Of a stretch of DNA of 39,617 nucleotides, positions 32,208 to 39,131 are shown in pieces. The stretch is from positions 1-39,617 of the IMG/VR virus record IMGVR_UViG_3300033143_001167. One strand, given 5' to 3'. The DNA is from a virus. Each line of letters opens with the position of its first letter. Within the stretch, counting starts at the first letter, position 1. Under the pieces are notes generated by a model. It worked only from the letters and a program-made list of their open reading frames with translations. It did no database searches and was not told the origin of the DNA. The position numbers were made by a program, and so were the translations under genes.

Positions 32208-32340
32208 TAGGCGAGAGTGTACTCATTTCCACTCTATCTCACGGGTTGGTCGCCGTCGTCGCATAGACCACCAGTTTTAGACAGATGGGTATTACCATTC
32301 CCAGTTCTCCTCAGGGCTCGCCCTCCTGACTGTCGCAATG
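32208..32340 (+). ncRNA. Multi-helix structured RNA between SSB and an 83-residue gene
   Basis: Helices readable by eye: AGAGTG/CACTCT (32214-32219 with 32230-32235); GGTtGGTC/GACCACC (32244-32251 with 32266-32272, one bulge); GACAG/CTGTC (32280-32284 with 32330-32334). The last encloses TGGG/CCCA (32286-32289 with 32300-32303) and TCAGG/CCTGA (32311-32315 with 32325-32329), giving a three-way junction. An alternative pairing of AGGGC (32313-32317) with GCCCT just before TTTTATTT looks terminator-like. Coding would be out of place here and no frame has a ribosome site. Class unknown. Confidence 0.5.
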
Positions 32341-32363
32341 GGCCCTTTTATTTGGAGAAGAAC

Positions 32364-32615
32364 ATGAAGAAAACGTCTAAAGGCGATGACCAAACATATT
32401 TGAACTTTACGTATAAAGGACAGCAGTATTATCTGTCTATAGTTGACACTGCACGGTTCTTTGATGTGAATTATGACATAGTACGTCATGCGATAGTGCG
32501 TGATAAGATGTCAGACCAAGCAGCCGCTGATAAAGCTGCTGAGAAGGGTAATCATTATCCTGTTAGAAAAAAGATCAGAAATAATATCTTATATAAGACA
32601 GGACTAAAAGCATGA
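32364..32615 (+). CDS. Small protein upstream of DNA polymerase
   Basis: 83 residues from ATG 32364 (TTGGAG ten bases upstream); a longer frame from 32217 would run through the structured RNA and is unlikely. Sequence MKKTSKGDDQTYLNFTYKGQ, then YLSIVDTARFFDVNYDIVRH and DKMSDQAAADKAAEKGNHYP. The middle looks like a helix-turn-helix (TARFFDVNYDIVRHAI), so it may bind DNA. It overlaps the polymerase start by four bases. Confidence 0.65.
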   Translation: MKKTSKGDDQTYLNFTYKGQQYYLSIVDTARFFDVNYDIVRHAIVRDKMSDQAAADKAAEKGNHYPVRKKIRNNILYKTGLKA

Positions 32616-34582
32616 ACAACAACCTTGACTTTGAAACCTTCAGTGTCATAGACATTAAGAAAGCTGGTGCTCACAGATACGCATCAGATCCTAGCACTGA
32701 AATATTGTGCTTCTACTATCAGACCACACTTATGAAGAAGCCTAAACGATGGCTGCCTGGTGATGCCATGCCTAAGTGCTTTGAACATCCTGAGCGATAC
32801 AAATGGAAAGCATTCAATGCTGAATTTGAGATGGTTGTCTGGTATCATGTACTTCACAAGAAGATGGGTTGGCCTGCGCCTCCTGACGAAACGTATTGGA
32901 GTGACACAGCAGCGGTAAGCAGATACTACGCATTACCTGGATCTCTTGACGGCTGTGCACAAGCATTAGAATCACCGTATCCAAAGGATGAACTAGGTCA
33001 CAGGATCATGCTGAAACTATCACGGCCTAGAAAGCCATCAGCTGCAAACCCTGACTTACGCTGGACACCTGAGACTAAACCCGAAGACTTTGCAAAGCTG
33101 TATGCGTACTGCTATCGTGACGTAGAAGCTGAGCGCTGGATCGGTGACCTACTTGGAGAGCTACCTCCTGAAGAGCAAGCTATTTGGGAAATGAACGTAC
33201 GCTTGAATCGGCGTGGTACGCCAGTCGACGTTGACATGGCGAAGACTATCATAAACATTAAAGACTTGCACCTGGAGGCATGTAATGAAAAAATCACAGA
33301 ATTATCTAATGGTGAAATCACAAAGACGACACAGACAGCGCGTATCAGTAACTTCATTGGCGTACCTAGCTTGGCACGCGACTACCTTGAGAGTGTACTC
33401 GATGAGTTTGATGATCCAGTGTGCAGGCAAATTGCTGAACTCAGATTGCAAGGTGCCCGCAGTTCTACGGCGAAGTTTGAAGCGATGCTACATGCAGCCA
33501 TGATAGATGATCGCATTCGTGGTATGTTCATGTATCACAGTGCGACTACTGGACGGTTTAGCGGATCCTTGGTACAGCCACATAACTTGCCAAGACCGAA
33601 GCTGAGCATGGATGAGATTGTAAAAGCGATCGCAATCTTGAAAGGCAAAGGCTCTCTGCGTGATAAGTATTTACGGTTAGCCAAGATAAGCGACATCATG
33701 ACGGTGTTCGCATCATTGATTAGATCAGGGTTACGTGCCAAGATAGGTTATGTATTCGCAGTGATGGACTTCAGTGGCATTGAAGCACGTGTACTGGCCT
33801 GGCTAGCAAATGAGTTAACAGCACTAAGTGCATTTAGAAAAGGAGAAGATCAATATGTATCGATGGCAGCATATGTGTACGCGATCCCTGCTAAGGACGT
33901 TACGAAAGATCAGCGGGCCCTTGGAAAGGCGATTATACTTGGAGCGGGATATTCGATGTCTGCAAATACGTTTAAGGCTACATGCGAAAGCTGGGGAATC
34001 GAAATCTCACAGGCTCTTGCAGAAAAAGCTATTAAGTCTTATAGAGAGAAGCACCCCAATATTAAGAGCTTCTGGTATGGACTCAACAACACCTGCATCA
34101 GAGCACTTAAAACAGGAAGGGAAGAGCATTGTGGTATGCTCTCTATTAGAACAGTTCAGACACCATTTAAAGCACTGAGAATCGAATTGCCGAATGGCAA
34201 GTACTTGTTCTATCCGTTTGCATACCTGAAAAGGATACCTGCACCTTGGGACAAGACAAAAGAAATTGAGTCCATCTTCTATAAGAGCATGAACGCTACG
34301 ACTTATAGATTTGAATGGACGTCCACATATGGTGGTAAGTTGGTGGAAAATGTCACACAGGCAACTGCGCGAGAGTTACTGTGTGAGAAGATGCTAACTG
34401 CGGAACGATCTGGCTTACCACTATTTATTCATGTGCATGATGAGACTGGGGCTGAAGTGAAAGCTTCATCTGGTAAGCGTGCATTAAAACTGTTACAGGC
34501 AATCATGTCTAAGGCTCCTAGCTGGTGTAAGACCCTGCCGCTAGATGCAGAAGGTTGGGTCGGGGATAGATATAGAAAATGA
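32612..34582 (+). CDS. DNA polymerase, family A (Pol I-like)
   Basis: 656 residues. The N-terminal 3'-5' exonuclease begins NLDFETFS with D-x-E metal ligands. The polymerase has motif A AVMDFSGIEARVL (Asp386), motif B QRALGKAIILGAGYS (Arg435, Lys439, Leu443, Tyr447) and motif C HVHDETG (Asp610). Leu443 corresponds to E. coli Pol I Phe762, the residue used to classify viral family A polymerases. No 5'-nuclease domain is present, as expected for phage enzymes. It replicates the phage genome with the primase-helicase and the DUF2815 SSB. ATGA overlap with the gene before. Confidence 0.92.
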   Translation: MNNNLDFETFSVIDIKKAGAHRYASDPSTEILCFYYQTTLMKKPKRWLPGDAMPKCFEHPERYKWKAFNAEFEMVVWYHVLHKKMGWPAPPDETYWSDTAAVSRYYALPGSLDGCAQALESPYPKDELGHRIMLKLSRPRKPSAANPDLRWTPETKPEDFAKLYAYCYRDVEAERWIGDLLGELPPEEQAIWEMNVRLNRRGTPVDVDMAKTIINIKDLHLEACNEKITELSNGEITKTTQTARISNFIGVPSLARDYLESVLDEFDDPVCRQIAELRLQGARSSTAKFEAMLHAAMIDDRIRGMFMYHSATTGRFSGSLVQPHNLPRPKLSMDEIVKAIAILKGKGSLRDKYLRLAKISDIMTVFASLIRSGLRAKIGYVFAVMDFSGIEARVLAWLANELTALSAFRKGEDQYVSMAAYVYAIPAKDVTKDQRALGKAIILGAGYSMSANTFKATCESWGIEISQALAEKAIKSYREKHPNIKSFWYGLNNTCIRALKTGREEHCGMLSIRTVQTPFKALRIELPNGKYLFYPFAYLKRIPAPWDKTKEIESIFYKSMNATTYRFEWTSTYGGKLVENVTQATARELLCEKMLTAERSGLPLFIHVHDETGAEVKASSGKRALKLLQAIMSKAPSWCKTLPLDAEGWVGDRYRK

Positions 34583-34767
34583 TAATAAAAATACTTGTTG
34601 AGTTAAACACGGGCAATACGTTTGATGACTCGTGTGGCATATGTCATATGATGGAACAGCGAGATGGAAAAAAACCAACATGTAAGCTGTTTAAATATGA
34701 ACTTGAAATATTAGACGATGAGCCTGTTCGTTGTTCTGCTTGCCTTAGAGCGGAGTATCCACTATGA
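34579..34767 (+). CDS. Small zinc-finger-like protein
   Basis: 62 residues with cysteines in pairs: CGIC (residues 19-22), a single Cys in KPTCKLF, and CSAC near residue 52. This suggests one zinc site. Start overlaps the polymerase stop (ATGA) and the end overlaps the VRR-NUC gene (ATGA). Probably a DNA- or protein-binding accessory of the replication module; family not recognised. Confidence 0.65.
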   Translation: MIIKILVELNTGNTFDDSCGICHMMEQRDGKKPTCKLFKYELEILDDEPVRCSACLRAEYPL

Positions 34768-35054
34768 GCAAACTCGAAGCAAAAGTTGAAGCAGCACTTG
34801 TTAAGCGTGCAAAGTCGCGTGGCTACATCTGTTATAAGCTGGATCAGATACCAGGACAGCGTAACAACCCAGACCAGTTGATAATCAATAGCAAGCGTGA
34901 GTGCATACACGTGGAAGTCAAACGTAAAGGTTTACCCGCTAGACCTGCACAGACTGCTCAGCACAACTACTTGTCAAACAAAGGGCAGTGGGTATCTATC
35001 CTGGATGATGAAGCTGAAATAGATGCTGTGCTTAGCTTACTTGAACCAGAATGA
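34764..35054 (+). CDS. VRR-NUC domain nuclease
   Basis: 96 residues, the usual size of stand-alone phage VRR-NUC proteins. PD-(D/E)XK motif: NNPDQLII (Asp37), then IHVEVKRKG (Glu51 and Lys53), followed by AQTAQHNYL. The fold cleaves branched DNA such as Holliday junctions in related enzymes. Genes for it lie next to an SF2 helicase in many phages, as here, suggesting the pair resolves or remodels recombination intermediates. ATGA overlaps on both sides. Confidence 0.88.
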   Translation: MSKLEAKVEAALVKRAKSRGYICYKLDQIPGQRNNPDQLIINSKRECIHVEVKRKGLPARPAQTAQHNYLSNKGQWVSILDDEAEIDAVLSLLEPE

Positions 35055-36412
35055 AACCTTATCGATGGCAGATCCGTGGCATAACTAAACTGCGGCAAGG
35101 TCATTCACTTATGCTGGCTTGTCGGCCAGGGGCAGGAAAAACTTATGCGATTGTACGTTGGCTGGAACTTACACCACGTAAAAAGGTTGCTGCGATCATT
35201 GTGGCGCCGTCACTGGTTATATACGATGCGTGGACTGATGAACTCGAACGTACCGGTGCTCTGGAGTACGGCCATGGTCATGGCACAACCTTCGAGGCCG
35301 CGTGCGAAGCTTTTGCAAATAGCGAACTGGATGTGTTGCTCACGACGCCTGAAATGCTCATTAAGATCGAAGATAATCAGAGAGGCGTCTTGCGTCGTGC
35401 GAGACAGATCGTTATCGACGAGTCAACGAAGTATAAGAGTGCGACCTCTTCTAGATTTAAGTCGATACGTAGAATCCTTAAGCGTTACTGGAAGCTCGAA
35501 CAAAAAGTCTGTATGACTGGTACGATCTTGCCTAAGCACTATCTACAGTTGTTCAGTCAGCTGTGGATCGTAGGTGGACATGACGTGTTCAATACAGACA
35601 GCTTCGCTACGTACAGAGATACGTACTTCTACACGAAGCCGTTCAAGAAGTTTGAGTACCTGGCTTTCCCAGGATTTGAAGCAAAGATAGAGCGTAAGAT
35701 AGCTCCCTATATATTACAACCCGCAACAGATGAGTATGCAGACATGCCACCACTTATAGAGGTACCACACTATGTTAATATTGGTAAGAAAGCTGAAGGG
35801 CTACACAAACAGATGGCGAAGGACCTTGTTATCACGCTTGGCGATGAAGATTTTATCGCGGCTAACTCTGGAGTGTCACTCTTTAAACAGTTGCAAATCT
35901 GCTCAGGTGGTATCTATAAGTATACAGACCCAGGTGATCCTTCGTCAGGACGGGAGTGGCACCCAATTCACAGCCATAAGCAGGCACAGCTGCAGTCCAT
36001 CATACAAGAAGCGGAAGCGAATGTACTGATCCTGTATTGTATACTACCATCACGTGATGTGATCAAGAAGCTATATCCAAAAGCTAAGGAGTTAAAGAGT
36101 GCGAAGAATATACGTGACTGGAAAGCTGGACTCATTGAGGTTGCTTACGGCCATCCTGCTAGCATGGGCCATGGTCTTAATCTTCAGTCTGGTGGTAACG
36201 TTATTATATGGTTTGACATTACTCCTGACGCGGAAATCTGGTGGCAAGCGATAAAGCGATTGCATCGTGGAGCTATTACGGAACCTGTATACGTGCACTA
36301 TCTACTGGCGGCATTCTCCGGGTCAAAGGATATGTACTGCTACGACATGCTGCATACGAAATTTGGAAGGCAAGAGGCGTTACTAGAGCGCTTGAAATTA
36401 CTAGAAACATAA
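35051..36412 (+). CDS. SF2 (SNF2/DEAD-like) helicase
   Basis: 453 residues. Motif I CRPGAGKT (residues 24-31), preceded by a Q-motif-like PYRWQIRGI. Motif II is IDEST near residue 123, in the place of DEAH. Motif III is MTGTILP with YLQLFSQLWIVGG. The C-terminal RecA-like domain has LNLQSGGNVIIWFD and motif VI KRLHRGA. These match phage SNF2-type helicases found beside VRR-NUC proteins. It likely translocates on branched DNA during replication restart. Its end is followed by the promoter of the nucleotide operon. Confidence 0.88.
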   Translation: MKPYRWQIRGITKLRQGHSLMLACRPGAGKTYAIVRWLELTPRKKVAAIIVAPSLVIYDAWTDELERTGALEYGHGHGTTFEAACEAFANSELDVLLTTPEMLIKIEDNQRGVLRRARQIVIDESTKYKSATSSRFKSIRRILKRYWKLEQKVCMTGTILPKHYLQLFSQLWIVGGHDVFNTDSFATYRDTYFYTKPFKKFEYLAFPGFEAKIERKIAPYILQPATDEYADMPPLIEVPHYVNIGKKAEGLHKQMAKDLVITLGDEDFIAANSGVSLFKQLQICSGGIYKYTDPGDPSSGREWHPIHSHKQAQLQSIIQEAEANVLILYCILPSRDVIKKLYPKAKELKSAKNIRDWKAGLIEVAYGHPASMGHGLNLQSGGNVIIWFDITPDAEIWWQAIKRLHRGAITEPVYVHYLLAAFSGSKDMYCYDMLHTKFGRQEALLERLKLLET

Positions 36413-36428
36413 TTGCATCTAATGAAGT

Positions 36429-36444
36429 TCGATGACGTTATAAT
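36429..36444 (+). promoter_or_regulatory. Conserved -10 region before the nucleotide operon
   Basis: TCGATGACGTTATAAT, nearly identical to 21872-21887, with TATAAT at 36439-36444. The nearest -35 (TTGCAT at 36413) is 20 bases away, too far for a normal sigma-70 promoter. Confidence 0.5.
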
Positions 36445-36473
36445 TATATATTAATCAACAGGAGATTTACACT

Positions 36474-36785
36474 ATGACAGACACACAAGACATCCTTGCG
36501 GAAGCTGCTGAGATCCTCAACGGCGACCGTCGTGAGGCCTACGGGGGCGTTAAACAATCGTTCTCAAACTTGTCCCGCATGTGGACTTTAATACTTGGTC
36601 ATGACGTCACACCATCGCAGGTGTGTTTATGTATGATAGGATTGAAGATCACACGTGAATTGAATTGTCACAAGCGTGACAACCTGGTCGACTTGGCAGG
36701 CTATTCCAAGTTACTATCTATGTTAGAAGGTGATGAAGAGATCCCGCATGTGGGTCCAGCTACAGCCTCTAGCAGAAATACATAG
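36474..36785 (+). CDS. DUF6378-like protein
   Basis: 103 residues. The pattern ILAEAAEILNGDRREAYGG, then FSNLSRMWTLILG and VCLCMIGLKITRELNCHKRD followed by DNLVDLAGYSKLL resembles a phage domain often found beside MazG-like and thymidylate synthase genes. The helical ND-NLVDLAGY part recalls all-alpha NTP pyrophosphatases, so a nucleotide-related role is plausible. GGAG precedes the ATG. First gene of the nucleotide module. Confidence 0.7.
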   Translation: MTDTQDILAEAAEILNGDRREAYGGVKQSFSNLSRMWTLILGHDVTPSQVCLCMIGLKITRELNCHKRDNLVDLAGYSKLLSMLEGDEEIPHVGPATASSRNT

Positions 36786-36794
36786 GAGATAGAG

Positions 36795-37631
36795 ATGAAG
36801 CAGTATCAAAACCTGCTCAAAGAAGTAATACAACACGGTGACGTTCGTATGGATCGCACTGGAGTTGGAACCAAAGCACTATTTGGTAAGCACCTACATT
36901 TTGATTTGAATACAGGCTTTCCTGCTGTGACAATCAAGAAGCTGGCGTTTAAGATGTGTATGAGCGAGCTATCATGGATGTTGAAAGGCATTCGTGATAT
37001 AGGTCCTATGCAAGCTGACGGGTGTCGTATTTGGGATGGCAATGTGGAAGCTGAGTATTGGCAAGACAATAAGGAATGCAGAGACGATCGAGATGCTGGT
37101 CGTATCTATGGTGTACAATGGCGTGACTGGCGTGCGGATCCTTCGAAGGATGCCATAAGTATTGACCAGTTACGTGATGTGGTTAACCGCATTAAGATGA
37201 ACCCAGCAGATCGACGGTTGGTAGTTACGGCCTGGAATCCTGGTGAGCTTGATGAAATGTGCTTGCCGCCTTGTCATATGTTCTATCAGTTCTTTGTAAG
37301 GAATGGTAAGTTCCTGGACTGTCAGGTATATATGCGATCAGTGGATCTTGTACTTGGCCTACCATTTGATATTGCATCATATGCGATGCTGACAACGATC
37401 GTGGCTAATGAGACTGGGTATCTACCTGGTCATTTGAATTGGGCACTAGGTGATACTCACATTTACTTGAACCATACTGACGCTGCAAAGGAGATGATAA
37501 ACAGATTGCCTTATCAAGCTCCACAGATCACGTATGACAGTGATATAAGTATCGACAACTTTGAACTGCACAACGTACGGCTTGATAATTACAAGCACCA
37601 CGATGCAGTTGATGCAAAACTAAACGTTTAA
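36795..37631 (+). CDS. Thymidylate synthase family; predicted dCMP methylase or hydroxymethylase
   Basis: 278 residues with all main thymidylate synthase features: phosphate-binding DRTGVGT with Arg21; SELSWMLKG; IWDGN; GRIYGVQWRDW; DRRLVVTAWNPGELDEM; LPPCH with catalytic Cys160; and YMRSVDLVLGLPF with Arg181 and Asp184. The residue equal to E. coli Asn177 is Asp192 (LGLPFDIASY; codon GAT at 37368-37370). In known enzymes Asn here binds uracil. Asp is found in T4 dCMP hydroxymethylase, and the Asn-to-Asp change in L. casei enzyme gives dCMP methylation. It therefore probably makes 5-methyl- or 5-hydroxymethyl-dCMP using methylene-tetrahydrofolate. A dUMP enzyme is less likely. Neighbours are MazG-like and dCMP deaminase genes. 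Confidence 0.82.
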   Translation: MKQYQNLLKEVIQHGDVRMDRTGVGTKALFGKHLHFDLNTGFPAVTIKKLAFKMCMSELSWMLKGIRDIGPMQADGCRIWDGNVEAEYWQDNKECRDDRDAGRIYGVQWRDWRADPSKDAISIDQLRDVVNRIKMNPADRRLVVTAWNPGELDEMCLPPCHMFYQFFVRNGKFLDCQVYMRSVDLVLGLPFDIASYAMLTTIVANETGYLPGHLNWALGDTHIYLNHTDAAKEMINRLPYQAPQITYDSDISIDNFELHNVRLDNYKHHDAVDAKLNV

Positions 37632-37638
37632 GGAGATA

Positions 37639-38103
37639 ATGATGGAAGATAATAGCAACGAAGCAATTCGTGACGGTGTGATGAAAGGCAAACTAGAGCA
37701 TATCGACATGCTCTTGGATATAGCAGCTTTTCATAGCAAGTTTGAAATACCTAGGCTGCCACAACCTGGCTTGCTGTCGGTGGAAGATATGGGATTTCGT
37801 ATCGGATTCTTATTCGAAGAGATGCAGGAGCTCGTTACAGCGTATGAAACCGATGATCTTGAAGAGCAGTTTGACGCTTTGATCGATCTAGTTTATGTCG
37901 CACTCGGTACAGCATGGATGATGGGCTTACCCTTCGGCGAAGGCTGGTCACGTGTACATCGTGCTAACATGAAGAAGGTGCGCTGTACTGACGAGTTTGA
38001 TGAGCGTTCTAAACGTATGCACAAACTTGATGTGGTTAAGCCCGAAGGCTGGGTAGCTCCTGACCTACGTGATCTGATCTCACCGATTGTGATAAAGAAA
38101 TGA
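37639..38103 (+). CDS. MazG-like nucleoside triphosphate pyrophosphohydrolase
   Basis: 154 residues. The all-alpha NTP pyrophosphatase signature is FLFEEMQELVTAYETDD, followed by EEQFDALIDLVYVALGTAW: an ExxE...ExxD metal site. The C-terminus adds GEGWSRVHRANMKKVR, typical of the phage MazG/dCTPase group. Such enzymes hydrolyse dNTPs to dNMPs; here dCTP would give dCMP, the substrate of both the upstream enzyme and the downstream deaminase, and would keep plain dCTP out of DNA. Substrate is inferred from context. AGGAG site; it overlaps the deaminase by four bases. Confidence 0.82.
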   Translation: MMEDNSNEAIRDGVMKGKLEHIDMLLDIAAFHSKFEIPRLPQPGLLSVEDMGFRIGFLFEEMQELVTAYETDDLEEQFDALIDLVYVALGTAWMMGLPFGEGWSRVHRANMKKVRCTDEFDERSKRMHKLDVVKPEGWVAPDLRDLISPIVIKK

Positions 38104-38537
38104 GTAGACCTACCATATCAAAGACGTTCATGGATATTGCACGCACTCTTGCGAAACGTGCGACTTGCGGTCGTCGCCAAGTAGGTTGTGTACTAGTCAA
38201 TGGTCGGAATCACATCATAGCGACAGGCTATAATGGCGTGGCTAAAGGACGAGACCACTGCATAGACACCCCTTGTGCTGGAGCGGATCTTCCGTCTGGT
38301 GTAGGTCATGATGTCTGTGAAGCGATCCACGCAGAACAGAATGCTTTGCTACAGTGTAGTGACGTATATCAGATTAGCGACTGCTATACGACTACTGCAC
38401 CATGTATGGCCTGTACCAAGCTGTTGTTGAATACGAGCTGTCAGCGTATCTTCTTTGCAGAAGGATATGACGTACATTGTGAAGCGCGTGAACTCTGGGA
38501 GAAAGCAGGACGCTCTTGGATTAAATTAACTAACTAA
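38100..38537 (+). CDS. dCMP deaminase
   Basis: 145 residues. The zinc deaminase motifs are HAEQNA (His77, catalytic Glu79) and PCMAC (Cys102, Cys105). Upstream, RRQVGCVLV and ATGYNGV are typical of the dCMP/ComE-type family. It converts dCMP to dUMP for dTMP synthesis by a thymidylate synthase. If the phage enzyme upstream uses dCMP instead, dUMP would go to the host enzyme, as T4 keeps both routes. Start ATG overlaps the MazG-like stop (ATGA). Its end is followed by a short membrane gene. Confidence 0.88.
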   Translation: MSRPTISKTFMDIARTLAKRATCGRRQVGCVLVNGRNHIIATGYNGVAKGRDHCIDTPCAGADLPSGVGHDVCEAIHAEQNALLQCSDVYQISDCYTTTAPCMACTKLLLNTSCQRIFFAEGYDVHCEARELWEKAGRSWIKLTN

Positions 38538-38549
38538 GGAATAATAATA

Positions 38550-38732
38550 ATGCAATTATGCTTTGGAACTTGGTCAATCGTGTACCTAATCCTAGGGTGC
38601 GTGTATGCTGGTGTTAAACTATGGGGCGGGTGGGATTACCATACTAGTCGTAGTTTGTACACTAGAGCGCATCACTCCTGGTTTGAGGTATGGTTCTGGC
38701 CGATAGATCTATGGAAGGTATTTGTCAAGTGA
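38550..38732 (+). CDS. Small membrane protein
   Basis: 60 residues, Trp-rich. MQLCFGTWSIVYLILGCVYA forms one membrane span; the rest (WDYHTSRSLYTRAHHSWFEV, then WFWPIDLWKVFVK) is amphipathic and aromatic. An AAGGA site precedes the start. It could take part in lysis or envelope change, but no family is recognised. The stop overlaps a GTG start of a further tiny membrane peptide (GTGA). Confidence 0.65.
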   Translation: MQLCFGTWSIVYLILGCVYAGVKLWGGWDYHTSRSLYTRAHHSWFEVWFWPIDLWKVFVK

Positions 38733-38803
38733 AGATCGTACTGATTAGTATAGGACTATTCCTAATTGGAACGCTCACGGCCTACATTCAAGTAGGTTTA
38801 TAA
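38729..38803 (+). CDS. 24-residue membrane peptide, GTG start
   Basis: MKIVLISIGLFLIGTLTAYI followed by QVGL, one hydrophobic helix with a lysine near the start. It starts at a GTG overlapping the previous stop (GTGA), with GGAAGG about ten bases upstream, and is immediately followed by the terminator. Being short, coding is uncertain. Confidence 0.45.
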   Translation: MKIVLISIGLFLIGTLTAYIQVGL

Positions 38804-38815
38804 TCTCTCTACCAC

Positions 38816-38849
38816 AAGGGTCTAGGCTTCGGCTTAGGCCCTTTTTTTT
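38816..38849 (+). terminator. Terminator of the rightward operons
   Basis: GGGTCTAGGC/GCTTAGGCCC (38818-38827 with 38832-38841), ten pairs with two G-U wobbles, a TTCG loop and eight T residues. It ends rightward transcription before the convergent virion operon. Confidence 0.9.
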
Positions 38850-38987
38850 GGCTAGTTTTTGACCAGTTTCATTCGAGATCGGTCGTCTGTGTGATCCGTC
38901 ACCGAATTTAAAATATAATCTGATAGTAGTAGCAGTCAAATCGATTTAAACACGGTGACGATCATTACAGACGATGTGGTGACGTTT
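38850..38987. other. Gap between convergent operons
   Basis: No gene seen. It lies downstream of both transcription units and contains a repeated GGTGACG (38954-38980). No clear minus-strand terminator was found here. Confidence 0.5.
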
Positions 38988-39131
38988 TTAGCTGTTATCG
39001 TCGTCGTCATCTGTGTCAACGATAATACCGTGATCCTTGTCGAGAAGTAGTCTGTTATTGTCCCCACCTTGCTCTATATACGTACAAGCAGCAATAGATA
39101 CCGCAACTAGGAGTATTGTGAACTTTATCAC
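38988..39131 (-). CDS. Short lipoprotein with acidic tail, GTG start
   Basis: A 47-residue reading frame. It begins at a GTG that overlaps the fibre stop codon (GTGA), so it is probably translated by coupling. The N-terminus has a lysine, a hydrophobic stretch and a lipobox (SIAAC), followed by about 30 polar residues ending in five consecutive aspartates. This is what a lipoprotein signal peptide looks like, and the mature peptide would be lipidated and membrane-anchored. Small phage lipoproteins are often outer-membrane spanins (Rz1-like), but this one is not proline-rich and no inner-membrane Rz partner is seen beside it. A superinfection-exclusion or envelope role is equally possible. The signal peptide is clear; the function is not known. 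Confidence 0.6.
   Translation of the reverse strand: MIKFTILLVAVSIAACTYIEQGGDNNRLLLDKDHGIIVDTDDDDDNS

Noticed and set aside
32217-32363. N-terminal extension of the gene ending at 32615
   Set aside because: Proline/arginine-rich translation of a structured non-coding segment without a ribosome site; ATG 32364 has a strong one.
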